From NCBI RefSeq assembly GCF_000485595.1, contig NW_014577471.1, positions 37,423 through 70,927 of the forward strand: a DNA stretch of 33,505 bases. The letters are read 5' to 3'. The translations under genes and the position numbers were made by a program. Below are positions 10,740 to 20,500 of the stretch, piece by piece; position 1 is the stretch's first letter, and each line of letters opens with the position of its first letter. Origin of the DNA: Priapulus caudatus (Eukaryota; Priapulida; Priapulimorpha; Priapulimorphida; Priapulidae). A model generated the notes under the pieces. The model saw nothing but the letters and a program-made list of their open reading frames with translations, searched no databases and was not told the DNA's origin.

Positions 10740-11107
10740 GGTGTGTTACGAGAATTCATTGAGAAAACAAGTAATCAAGAAGGCAAAATTGAGAGCAGCA
10801 CTTGCCTCGCCCTACAAAACCATTAAAAATATATTTGTAATTAATCTCGCACCGTGAAACGTCAGTTCACGCCTGGAATTTATGCTCTGTCAGACTAACA
10901 AGAAGTCACACGAGGCGAGAGTTACTGCAGAAAAGAAGGATGAGGCCATTGCAAATTTGAAGTCAATGCTTATTCGTGCGGAGGAGGCTGCGGACAAGCT
11001 CACCACTCAGCTTGCCTCCCTTCGGGAGACCCACCGACGCGAAGCGGAGGTGAGTGCAAGCGACAGAAGCAGGAGTGATGCTGCTGCGCATTCGTAGAGG
11101 TTTGGGT
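10740..11107 (+). repeat. Inverted duplication, copy A (partner 14693-15060)
   Basis: All 368 nt align without a gap to the reverse complement of 14693-15060. The 154 nt before and 58 nt after the coiled-coil exon are identical, while the exon itself differs at 27 of 156 positions. Identity ends at GGTTTGGGT, where a TTAGGG-like tract begins in this copy only. Confidence 0.95.
10894..11049 (+). CDS. Coiled-coil exon, copy A (52 codons)
   Basis: A phase 0-0 exon lies between the acceptor TTTATGCTCTGTCAG and the donor GCGGAG/GTGAGT. It encodes a charged helix (TNKKSHEARVTAEKKDEAIA ... LASLRETHRREAE) with heptads, typical of a coiled-coil segment of a longer structural or tethering protein that I cannot name. 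Its inverted partner at 14751-14906 keeps length, frame and splice sites but replaces 16 of 52 residues. The exon starts at the acceptor, not at the upstream ATG codon (10882), because the partner shares the same intron. Adjacent exons on this strand were not found within several kb, so this may be an isolated duplicated exon rather than part of a working gene. Confidence 0.6.
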
Positions 11108-11168
11108 TAGGGTATAGGCTTAGGATTAGGATTAGGATTACGGTTAGGGTTAGGGTCAGGGTATTAGG
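11107..11168. repeat. Short interstitial telomere-like tract (TTAGGG/TTAGGA variants)
   Basis: GGTTAGGG, TTAGGATTAGGATTA and GGTTAGGGTTAGGGTCAGGG follow the end of the inverted duplication directly. Several units are degenerate, so the tract is not a recent telomere end. Confidence 0.75.
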
Positions 11169-11533
11169 CAGGAATATTTATATTTTTTTTTACATTTGTA
11201 ACTTTTCCACTTTTCCCATTTCTTTGGCCGTCCAGTTTCAAAACGGACCGTGCAAATCACGGCTGCACGTCTCGCTGGCTAATACGCATACACACACGAC
11301 AGACACTCACACAGTCTTGACTATACAAACAGACATGCATATATATACACACACACGCACACACATATGCAGACATATAGATATATTCATGCATTCGACA
11401 AATCCCCCCTAACTTCGCGCTGCCGCTGGCTGGTTAATTGTCACGCGCCTTGCTCTTGCTCGCGTAGACCACAGCAAAGACGCGACTCTACAATGAGTTC
11501 CTTCAGTAACAGTACCGTACAGTTAGATGGGAC

Positions 11534-11632
11534 AGAGGAAGAGATGGCGGAAGGTAGGGACGGAAGAGGAAGAGATGGCGGAAGGTAGGGACGGAAGAGG
11601 AAGAGATGGCGGAAGGTAGGGACGGAAGAGGA
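11534..11632. repeat. 31-bp minisatellite, three copies
   Basis: Three near-perfect copies of GAGGAAGAGATGGCGGAAGG followed by TAGGGACGGAA. Confidence 0.9.
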
Positions 11633-12110
11633 GATTGCAGGAGTGACAGAAACAGAGAAACAGTAGAGAGAACAGAACTAGAGAACTAAGTATAACAGAC
11701 TTACAGATTAAAGTTGAGAGACTAACAGTAAAACTAGAGAGTAGAGAGCTGGAGCGGGAAGGGTACGCACAGAAGCTGTTGTGATGATTACTATATATAA
11801 TCCAGGAAAAGCAACAGAGATGTGAATGTGTTTTAATGTTTCAATATTTTTTTGGTCCATTAACATATCATTTGGATTTTTTACTGGACCGAATGTCCAG
11901 TAAAGGATTTTGTTTTTTGGTGAGGACTGGTATGCAGGAAAAAATAAGGATGAATTTAGATTACTTTTAATTAAATTTACTTAGTTAAAATTTTAAAAGG
12001 AATGTGGCTGCGGCCTCCGCGGGCTATAGTACTAGAGCTAGTACTAGTTAAACCCTAAACCGACCAGGCTCTCCGACTGTTACACGTCGTAGGACTCTAA
12101 GTTCGGCAGC
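11633..12110. other. Unassigned stretch with hairpin and dispersed repeat
   Basis: No gene. A perfect 10-bp stem TTTACTGGAC / GTCCAGTAAA with a 5-nt loop lies at 11880-11904. Around 12015-12095 are GCGGGCTATAGTACTAGAGC and ACCGACCAGGCTCTCCGACT, both members of the small repeat families seen again near 32637 and 33230-33290. Confidence 0.5.
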
Positions 12111-12129
12111 ATGCATATTCATAGGCTTA

Positions 12130-12225
12130 CACATCGAGAATGATTCGATGCATCATTCGATGCGTGAATCGAATGATTCGATGCGCGAATCGAATGATTC
12201 GATGCATCATTCGATTCACGAAGTT
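12130..12225. repeat. GAATGATTCGATGC interspersed tandem repeat
   Basis: Repeated ATTCGATGC(A/G) and (T/C)GAATCGAATGATTCGATG units. The unit is nearly palindromic (CATCGAATCATTCGAT type), so the tract can form alternative hairpins. Confidence 0.75.
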
Positions 12226-12295
12226 TAAGGTGATATGGATAATGGGACAGAATTATTCGGTCTAGGTTTGTACTAGTACTACGTACTATTGTATC

Positions 12296-12412
12296 ATAAC
12301 GTTGTGGCAACGTTCAGGGGAGTCCACAAAATAACGTTGCCACAACGTTGTACCACAACGTTTTCACAACGTAAGTGAAACGTTGTGACAACGTTGCCAC
12401 AACGTTATATTG
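12296..12412. repeat. AACGTTGTGGCAACGTT palindromic cluster
   Basis: At least six AACGTT cores are separated by GTGGC, GCCAC, GTACCAC, TTCAC and GTGAC spacers. Each AACGTTGTGGCAACGTT is an interrupted palindrome. It is non-coding and probably the body of a small DNA element. Confidence 0.75.
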
Positions 12413-13066
12413 TTAGCTGGGACTAGATTAGATAGCCCTGCCATGAGAAACACAACAGCGTTCACAGAATTGAAATTTCCTACCTATTGTAAGGTAGGCC
12501 TATAATGGGCAAAACAGGCCACTATTTTGAGCATTTTCACCCATTTTTGTGGTCAGACTCATACTCATAGCTTCTAAGTTCTACAATATCTTGACCAATT
12601 TATCAAACGTAAGTTGCCATTCAAGTATAAATACCCGGCTAACTTCGCGGGTATTAAACGACATCATTTTGTTTCTGTCCTTTAAAACAAGCCCAAGATC
12701 ATTCTTCTGTGTGCTTGCATATAGCAGGACGAGTAAATCTAAGTTGATTAGTCACAAAAACAGTACACTTTCGAGGTAGTTTCCCATGCGCGGATGTAAA
12801 CATGTTGGGGTTGCACTAGCTTGTCCGCGGCACTTTGCATGATGGAAAATCCGTAAATATAGAAACAAGTGCCGCAGAGCAACAGCGCTCATCTAACGTC
12901 TACTGCGGTGACTCTGTGGTGGAGTGGTGGGATTCTAGTAAACTCTGTTAGTCCCAAATGTCTCTATACCTTAAGTTAAGGAAGAAATGTTCCCCCTCCT
13001 TTTACACCTCTTGACCTTTGACCTTTGACCCCCCAGCTTCGACATTCCAACTATGATCTGGTTGAG
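12413..13066. other. Unassigned stretch; end matches the 5830-5885 repeat
   Basis: No gene found. The last 90 bp (about 12970-13050), read in reverse complement, repeat the segment at 5830-5885 and carry three TGACCT-type half-sites at 13012-13031. Confidence 0.5.
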
Positions 13067-13187
13067 TGCTTCTAAACATGTTTTGCCAACAATACATAAT
13101 AAGACAACAATACATAATACATAATAATACAACAATACATAAATCAAGAGTAGATAATAGGAGATATCTCCTATTATCTACTCTTGA
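13067..13187. repeat. ACAATACATAATA repeat ending in a perfect 44-nt palindrome
   Basis: ACAATACATAA units (13088-13142) run into a perfect inverted repeat at 13144-13187. Each 22-nt arm reads TCAAGAGTAGATAATAGGAG followed by AT, with no loop. Confidence 0.9.
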
Positions 13188-13744
13188 CATAATTCATGCA
13201 GGAACTGGTGACAATCGGCAGGAATAGTGCCATTTATTTACTGACTGGGCAAACATGGTCACTGTGTTTGTGTAGGCCTAAGAACTATGATTGTAATTCA
13301 AGAAACAGGCATATTGATATTTCGGAAAACTTACGTTAAGTGCAGGAGATAAAGAGGTACATTAACTGAGCTACAAAGTTTTCGGCGTCAAACTCAACCG
13401 AACGTGAAGATGTGGTGAGCACATTGTGCCATTTGTGGTGAAGCACAGGCACTTGGAGCGTTTCAATAAAATATAATGGTAAATAAATACGAAATCTATT
13501 TACTACCAAAGTCTTAATGTTTCTATACTGTCTTTCACCTTGCGGAGAATTTCATGCAAATGCCGTCGAAATGGTGATGTGCAACGCTGCAAACGCTCAG
13601 CTGAAACGCTTGCTGCAGCTGCATGCACACTGACACATAAATATATATAGTCTGTCTGTCCGTGTGTGTGGTGCAGAGCGTCATTATGGATTTTGGGATA
13701 TCGCAGGGAATTGCATGAGGGGAATTCCTTAACTGGAAAATAAC

Positions 13745-14400
13745 TTAGCTAATAAAAATTCGCTGTTTCTTTTTTATAGTATAGATTTTAAATTAAATAT
13801 ATTTTAAATATGCAGGATGAAAGAAACAAGTTGTGCACCTGGCGAGAAATATTTTGTTTAAATTTCCGGGGCTGTCGAGTTTCCAAGTGCCGACCCCTAA
13901 CCATAGATATATACATAACATGTATATATATGTGTTGTATATATCTATGCCCTAACGTATTACGCAAGCGTGCTACCACTGCGCCACAGCGCAAGCTGTC
14001 AACAACACGTACTACATCGGTTAAACACGTACTAAATCCGAATATCGTGACCGTACGTCGAGCGGTTAAGATTTGTGCCCAACTGTTGACGGACAGACGC
14101 ACGGACGCACGGACGATTATGCGATTCTACAAGCTGCATCTGACTACGTCAGATGAGCTAAAAATTATATAACACGCTATATAGAGCTTACTTATCATCT
14201 GATGGCGATGGTGGTGGTGACGGTGGCAGTACTTTGAGACTCTACAATATAAAACTCTGATGGAACAACTTATTTATAAACAACACAAATACTGTTAATA
14301 AAACTGACAAAATTTATTACAGTCATGCGCGTATTGTCGCAGGAGCGTAAGTCATGCGTGTATTGTAGCAGGAGCCTAAGTCATGTGTGTATTGTAGCAG
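13745..14400. repeat. Dispersed repeat, clean copy (partner 15987-16745)
   Basis: From TTTTTTATAGTATAGATTTT through an ATAGATATATACA / TGTATATATCTAT hairpin (13905-13948) and CGTACGTCGAGCGGTTAAG to TATTGTAGCAGGAG, this block recurs at 15987-16745. On the minus strand it contains TGGCGCAGTGGTAGCACGC, which resembles a tRNA A box, so part of it may be SINE-derived. No matching B box was found at the expected distance. Its centre also matches the repeat at 5700-5790. Confidence 0.75.
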
Positions 14401-14402
14401 TA
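14328..14402. repeat. ~30-bp minisatellite, about three copies
   Basis: Units read GTCATGCG(C/T)GTATTGT(C/A)GC followed by AGGAGCGTAA. It is also present in the partner copy near 16645-16740, with more variation. Confidence 0.75.
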
Positions 14403-14692
14403 GAGACCAATGAATCCTACTTATATATCCCATCTACATCCCATCCACTGAAACTTCCAAGCTAATCTACGTCTGTCTCACAGCTAATTAACCCATACCC
14501 CATCAAAGAAAAACTCAAGATATAAACACGAGAGAAAGTCTCGTTTTTAACGTCTTGTGAAATAAAGCTGAAAGTTAGAAAGAAGGTTGGAAAGAAGCAC
14601 TATATGTTGCGACGTGGTCAAACCCAGCCGTTTATCGCTAACGAGGAGTGATGAATACTTCTCACTGAAGCCCCTGGCGCTCCCACACCTGC

Positions 14693-15060
14693 ACCCAAAC
14701 CTCTACGAATGCGCAGCAGCATCACTCCTGCTTCTGTCGCTTGCACTCACCTCCGCTTTGCGTCGGTGGGTCTTCCCAAGGGAGGCAAGCTGAGGGGTGA
14801 GCTTGTCCTCAGCATCCTCCGCACGAACAACCTCCGACTTTAAGTCGGCGATATCCTCTTCCATCTTTTCGGCCCCAACGCTCGCCTCGTGGAACTTCTT
14901 GTTAGTCTGACAGAGCATAAATTCCAGGCGTGAACTGACGTTTCACGGTGCGAGATTAATTACAAATATATTTTTAATGGTTTTGTAGGGCGAGGCAAGT
15001 GCTGCTCTCAATTTTGCCTTCTTGATTACTTGTTTTCTCAATGAATTCTCGTAACACACC
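14693..15060 (-). repeat. Inverted duplication, copy B (partner 10740-11107)
   Basis: Reverse complement of copy A with no indels. The 212 flanking bases are identical and all 27 differences fall inside the exon. Beyond GGTTTGGGT this copy continues into GCAGGTGTGGGAGCGCC instead of the telomere-like tract. Confidence 0.95.
14751..14906 (-). CDS. Coiled-coil exon, copy B (52 codons)
   Basis: A phase 0-0 exon has the same acceptor (ATGCTCTGTCAG) and donor (GCGGAG/GTGAGT) as copy A at 10894-11049. It encodes TNKKFHEASVGAEKMEEDIA ... LASLGKTHRRKAE, a charged helical segment. Another coiled-coil exon (15119-15268) lies 212 nt upstream on this strand in a compatible phase, so the two together encode about 102 residues of continuous coiled coil. 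Of 21 changed codons relative to copy A, 16 change the residue. The protein family is not recognised. Confidence 0.65.
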
Positions 15061-15118
15061 CCACTCGTCTCCCCGCAGTTGCGGATGTTGGTGTGATCAC
15101 GGCTATAGACCCACTCAC

Positions 15119-15268
15119 CTCCCCCATCTCGTTGGAATGAGCCCTCTGTTTCTCCGTCGCATTCTCCATCTCGAGCTGTGCCTGTGCGTCAGTGCTGTGC
15201 GTCAATTTTTTTTTTAGTTTTTCTATGATCGTGTCCCGCTCTGCTAGCGCCGCTCGCATAGACTCCAC
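15119..15268 (-). CDS. Coiled-coil exon upstream of copy B (50 codons)
   Basis: A phase 0-0 exon runs from the acceptor TTGATGTGCAG to the donor GGGGGAG/GTGAGT. It encodes VESMRAALAERDTIIEKLKK ... RAHSNEMGE, a strongly heptad-patterned charged helix with a KLKKKL core. It joins in frame to the exon at 14906-14751. No initiator exon is visible further upstream. A single-copy exon adjoining the duplicated block makes the minus-strand locus the better candidate for the parent gene. Confidence 0.6.
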
Positions 15269-15795
15269 CTGCACATCAAGAACATGGACGCATAAACGCA
15301 TGCACGCACGCAATCAACGTCTATATATACAGGGCACGAAATTGAGATTTTTGCACCGGCCCAGACGTCATTATGCCTGCGACATTAATTAATAATCGAT
15401 AATTAATTAATATAGATTATAATTGATGAGTATCGTAGATTTCATTTTCAAGATTGCTCCAATCGCCGCCGAACAACAAGGCCTATAAATAAACACAGGT
15501 TAGGAAGGCGCGCCACCATCGCGCCACCTAGGCGCCATTTTGACTCCAGCATTCGATCTATGCAGCAAAATGGAAACCAAGCAGTTTTATGAGAGGTAAG
15601 TTAATATCAAGCAAGAGCATAACCCAACCAGGCTGTGTGACTAACGTCAATATACATATTCTACGGTATTCTAACCCTAGCAATACCGTTTCTTGGAGCT
15701 AGCATGAGCATAGCTTTAGGGTTGGCGATAGGAGAGCATTTGGTTCTCCGCCACGACCTTCTTTATTCGATCTCCGTCACCTTCTCCCCACATGC
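15269..15795. other. Unassigned stretch with dispersed repeat copy 2
   Basis: 15624-15705 is a copy of the ACCAGGCTGTGTGAC ... TTGGAGCTA repeat. At 15570 a good start context (AGCAAAATGGAAACC) is followed after 26 nt by GAGAG/GTAAGT, which could be a tiny plus-strand first exon (METKQFYER). That is unproven. Confidence 0.4.
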
Positions 15796-15797
15796 AG

Positions 15798-15908
15798 TCA
15801 CAGGTGTTTGAGATATTATGTCGTTTTAATGAGATAATATGTCGTTTTAAAGAGATAATATGTCGTTTTAATGAGATAATTATCTCGTTTTAATGAGATA
15901 AAAATATT
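15798..15908. repeat. ~27-bp minisatellite (GAGATAATATGTCGTTTTAA)
   Basis: Four to five copies of GAGATAATATGTCGTTTTAA(T/A) decay into GAGATAATTATCTCGTTTTA. Confidence 0.85.
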
Positions 15909-15985
15909 TCTCACATGTCCCTTCCCGGGCTCCGTATATATTGCATAAGAAAAGAAAAATGGTAGGAGGCAGGAGGAGGAGGAGG

Positions 15986-16745
15986 NTCTTTTTTATAGTA
16001 TAGATTTTTATAAAAGTTAAATTATATTTTAAAATATGCATGGATGAAAGAAAGACATTTGGCGCACGCTGGCGAGAATATTTTGTTTAAATTCCAGGGC
16101 TGTCGAGTTTCCAAGTGCCGACCCCTTAACCATAGATATATAACAACACATGTATAATATATGTGTTTGTAGTGATATCTATGCCCTAAACGCTATTACG
16201 CAAGCGTGCTACCACTTGCGGCCACCAGCGCAAGCTGTCAACACACGTACTACATCGGTTAAACACGTAAGCTACATCGGTTACACACACACACTCCTAC
16301 ATCGGTTAAACACGTACTAGCACTCGTTAAACACGTACTACCATTCCGAATATCGTCGACGCGTACGTCGAGCGATTAAGATTTGTGGGGCGCAACTGTT
16401 GACGGCACAGACGCACGGACCGCAGACGGACGAGACGATGCATGCGATTCTACAAGCTGCATCTGACTACGTCAGATGAGCTAACAAATTATAATAACAC
16501 GCTGTATAGAGCCTTACTTATCATCTTGATGCGAATGGTGGTGTGACGTGGCAGTACTTTGAGACTCTACAATATAAAACTCTGAGGGAACAACTTATTT
16601 ATAAACCACACAAATACTGTAATAAACTGACAAAATTTATTACAGTCATGCGCCGTAATTGTCGGTCATAGCGTAAGTCATGCGTGTATTGTAGCAGGAA
16701 GCGGACGTCATCGCGTGTATTGTCGCAGAGCTGGCGTTCATCTCA
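15986..16745. repeat. Assembly join (N) followed by an error-rich second copy of 13745-14400
   Basis: A single N at 15986 is followed directly by a copy of the 13745-14400 repeat that differs by very frequent one- or two-base insertions and deletions, for example AAATATGCATGGATG versus AAATATGCAGGATG and CCCCTTAACC versus CCCCTAACC. That error profile, starting exactly at an N, suggests raw-read gap filling. The segment may be a real second copy or a misplaced duplicate. Confidence 0.7.
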
Positions 16746-16808
16746 GCTGTTCCCAGAAGCCGGCTTAATGCGAGAGAAGTTGAGGTGAGCTGTATCTCTG
16801 TGTGAAAA

Positions 16809-17140
16809 TAAATCCAGGGAGTCTGGATATCCCTGGATATCCAGGGATTTTATTATTTACCAAGTCTGGATTATCCTGGATTACCCAGGACTTTAAAGGT
16901 GAAAAAAAATCGAAAAAAAAAAAATCCAGGAAAATCTAGGGATATCCAGACTTGAAAATATCTAGACTGTCTAGATTTTCCTGGACTTTTTCTCTTGAAA
17001 ATCCAGACAGTGTAGATATTTCAGGACTTTTATATTATCAAAATCCAGACTGTCAAGATTTCCCTGGACTTTTTGAAAATGTCAAATTACAGGTCTCAGT
17101 AAAAGTCCAGAGTGTCTGGATTTTCCTGGACTTTTATAAA
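16809..17140. repeat. Left subterminal repeats (TCCAGACTGTCTGGATTT type)
   Basis: About seven spaced motifs combine AATCCAGAC, GTCTGGATT, CCTGGA and palindromic GGATATCC, each followed by CCTGGACTTTT. They lie between the terminal repeat and the transposase 3' end. This is the position where En/Spm elements carry the binding sites for their accessory protein. Confidence 0.85.
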
Positions 17141-17242
17141 TTTGTGAATGACAATGAATTTATCAAAAATTCCAAACATCCTAGACTTTAATAATGCTAT
17201 ATGACCATTTTCTCCACTTCTATAGTACTTTTTGACAAAATA

Positions 17243-17287
17243 CAGTCGAACCTCATTACAACGAATCGTTGTATCAAGATTTGACTG
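17243..17287. mobile_element. 45-bp pogo/Tigger-like palindromic micro-element
   Basis: CAGTCGAACCTCATTACAAC on the left and, in reverse complement, CAGTCAAATCTTGATACAAC on the right meet at an ACGAATCGT centre. TA on both sides (17241-17242 and 17288-17289) fits the target duplication of Tc1/mariner-pogo elements, whose ends typically read CAGT(N)AACCTC. It is nothing but two terminal repeats back to back. Confidence 0.6.
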
Positions 17288-17351
17288 TATCGTCAAAAAC
17301 CTCCAGAGCAATACACAAAAATAAAAAAGTTGTTTTCATGAAATATAATTG

Positions 17352-17357
17352 TTTATT
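17352..17357 (-). terminator. Poly(A) signal AATAAA for the transposase gene
   Basis: TTTATT on the plus strand (AATAAA on the minus strand) lies about 150 nt downstream of the transposase stop codon at 17506-17508. Confidence 0.5.
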
Positions 17358-17505
17358 GTTCAATTTAGAACAGCCCAATAGAGTGAACAAAATTAAGTGT
17401 TAATAAATTATACACACAACTTATTCCATCTGAATCTTGAAATACATTTTACATTTCATACAATTTCCAATTAGCTCCACAGTGCACCCTACTCAATAGA
17501 TGGTC

Positions 17506-20500
17506 TTAATTAGTAAGACGATGTAGATTGGGTAGACGGGCTATGCATGCATATTCTGAATTGCCATCAAGATACATGAGTTTTTCGACAAAATTTTTTA
17601 CCATATGAAATGTTGGTGGCTTATTGAGTTCTGGTTTGTGTACCTTAAGCAAGTGATGAACAGCCTTATGGACAAATAACGAGTCAGAATTCCGATTTAA
17701 TTCATCTACTACTGCAATACATTCTTCTTTTACTTTATGAATAAGAAAGTAACGTACTGCTACAACAATTGACGCCTGTCCATTGTGTACTAATGCAAAA
17801 TTGCAGACACGTTTTTTCATTCTGGAATACTCTTGACCGAAAAAAACCTGATCATCGGCCACTACTCGGAAAACTTTGTAAAAGTCATCAACCCTGACAG
17901 TATCACCTAATAAACACTCAAGTGCCGGTAACATTTTCAAATCTATTTCAGTCACATGCAGTCGACCGACAGCTGAACAATCCTTGAGCTTTGTAAGCTT
18001 AACTGGTAATCTCTGTGAACCTACCATATGGTTGACAAACTTTTGAATTGTGGGGTTGTCAATTTTATCAATTTGTTGCTGTATGATTTTTTGCGATTGA
18101 AGAATTTTGAGTGCCTGTGTGCATACATTGCCCGAACCATGAACATTGTCCAACAGGTTACCGTTCATATCTTCATAAGCAAAACAAGACCATGCCCACA
18201 TGGGTCCCCACAATTCAACATAATCAGCCAAATGGGCACCAACATTGTGGACATTTAAACCACAGTTCTGAAGGCCATACAAGTCTTGAAATTGTTGATA
18301 GAACGATTTCAAGTTTTGTTTTGCCTCTTGAAGTTCATTTGAAGTAATACTGTCACGTAGCAGTATGTAGATAGAAGACACCAGCAGAGCAAGATTATCG
18401 TAGTATTGCTTAGGTAATATGCCATCTAAACAGGGGATAGAATAAAACAGTAACCATACCTCAAACTCATTGGCTTTCCAATGAGTAAGATGATCTTTCA
18501 GCCCACGGGGCATCCGGCTAATACAGTCTAGTGGCTTCATTTTCAGAAGTCGACCATCAATAGTAGATATGAGATGCATAATTGAATATGGCATCTTTTT
18601 GTACTTTTTGTTAAACCATAATGACGCAAGTTTTTTTACTACACCTAAGAGAACACCGTGCATGTAGTCTGGCACTGTACCTTCAATAATATCAAAATAA
18701 CCTATGCCTAATAGAGGCGATACATCTTTTACTCCCAGCACAGCATTACCTGTACGACGTGCTGTGAGGGCAGAATCGAGAAACGACTCTTTAGTGCGCT
18801 TATTTATTTCAGTAGAAAAAGGATATGATCTCACATTGCCCTTTCCACTTTTAACAACCTTTCCAGGCTCCTCACATGTAATGCAACCCCACTGACCATT
18901 GTGATGTGCCATTTCAAGGAGAGGAGCCTTGGCCATGAGATCTGCTGTTCCGAGAAGCAAGACCGCTTTACACAATTTTTCTTCCTCATTTACTACTATA
19001 TCAAAACCAGAATCATACATGGAGTTCATGTCTTTCGCAAATTGTAGAAAGTATTGGCTGAATATTGGCTTTCCTTCACCTTGCCATAAACCCCAAAGCA
19101 ACATATTCTTCCGAGAGAAACGCAGTTTAGGTGGCAACTCATTCACTACCAGAAAAATAGGCCATAGATTAACATGCGATGATTTGAATAGAAGCGCACC
19201 ATCTGTATTATAACAGAGTGTAATGGTAGTATTTGTACCTGATTTGAAATTTGAAGTTGCCTTTTTATAGGCTGAACCATCATAAATATCATGCATTACT
19301 TCTGTGGACTGCTTTCTGGAATGTATGGCTTGCCAAATCGATGGACGGGATAACAATTCACCAATTTGTTTTTCTAGAGGTAAAGTGGCAAAGAAACAAT
19401 TTTTAACACACTTCTTTTGTTCCTCGATTGAACCTTTGTATCTCATCCCTTGACATTTACCTTTGGAACATTGCACTATACTTTTATCATCTGGAAAAAG
19501 AGTTCCACAGATACTACACATGTCATGAAACTGAATCTCTGTCTCAATGTCACCAATTGACTCGTATACTTTTTTCAGACTTGGAATATCTGAGTCTGAT
19601 ACTATACTAAAAAGATCTATCATATCAGAAGCGGCAGCATGATTGAGTTTGTGCCTTAAAACAAATGAAATCACTGCTATGTTTTTCTGAATGTCAAGAT
19701 CAATATAATCCGGTGCTTTATCCTTTTTCACAACATGTAAAAATTCACTAGTATCTATATCTTCTTCAGAATCACAAGGTTCATCTGCTACACAATCAGA
19801 AGGTTCATCTGCCACACAGTCATGATAATTATCAACACCATCAGTGTCTGAAATGTCTGAGGTCGTATCATCCATTTCATAATTTTCATCAATACATGTA
19901 TTTGATGTCAATGTTGTATCAACAGAAATATCAACAGGCTCATCACCTGTCGATAAAGCAGCTATGGGATCAGTTTGCTCAGCTTCGTACAAGTTAAAAA
20001 TGGTTTTATCATTACCTGTACACTCTTGTTTCCTTTTAGGTGTAACAGACATATCTACATTTTCTTCCATACCACTATCAGTATCATCGAAACATGCACT
20101 ACTTTCACCAAACTCCCATCTTCTTTTGGTAGTGTATGGTATGGGAATCTCAGTATCACTAAGATATTCTTTGTATTTTCTCTTCTGAGATAAAACACCT
20201 GAAAAAAATAAAAATTCATTTTTATTAAAATATACATTTTTATTTACAATGATGTAGTACCCCTACAACAAGGACCTATACATTGTAAACCTAAGGCCAA
20301 AAAATACACATTTCAGGCCTTGAAATTCATCAAAATATCCTTGGATAGGGATGAAAAATATGATTAATTCACTATGGATTTGAGAAGATCCAAGGACAAA
20401 ATCCATCAAAATGTCCTAGGAGGGAAAAATTTAATTTCTAGCCCTGACATTTTATATCATTTGGTATCAATCTTTTGAAAATATCTGTATCTTTTGAAAA

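Noticed and set aside
13975-14000. tRNA gene on the minus strand (TGGCGCAGTGGTAGC)
   Set aside because: Only an A-box-like sequence is present; no B box at the right distance and no cloverleaf. Treated as part of a dispersed repeat.
18028-20193. Plus-strand frames across the transposase gene
   Set aside because: Antisense shadows of the 854-codon minus-strand exon frame.
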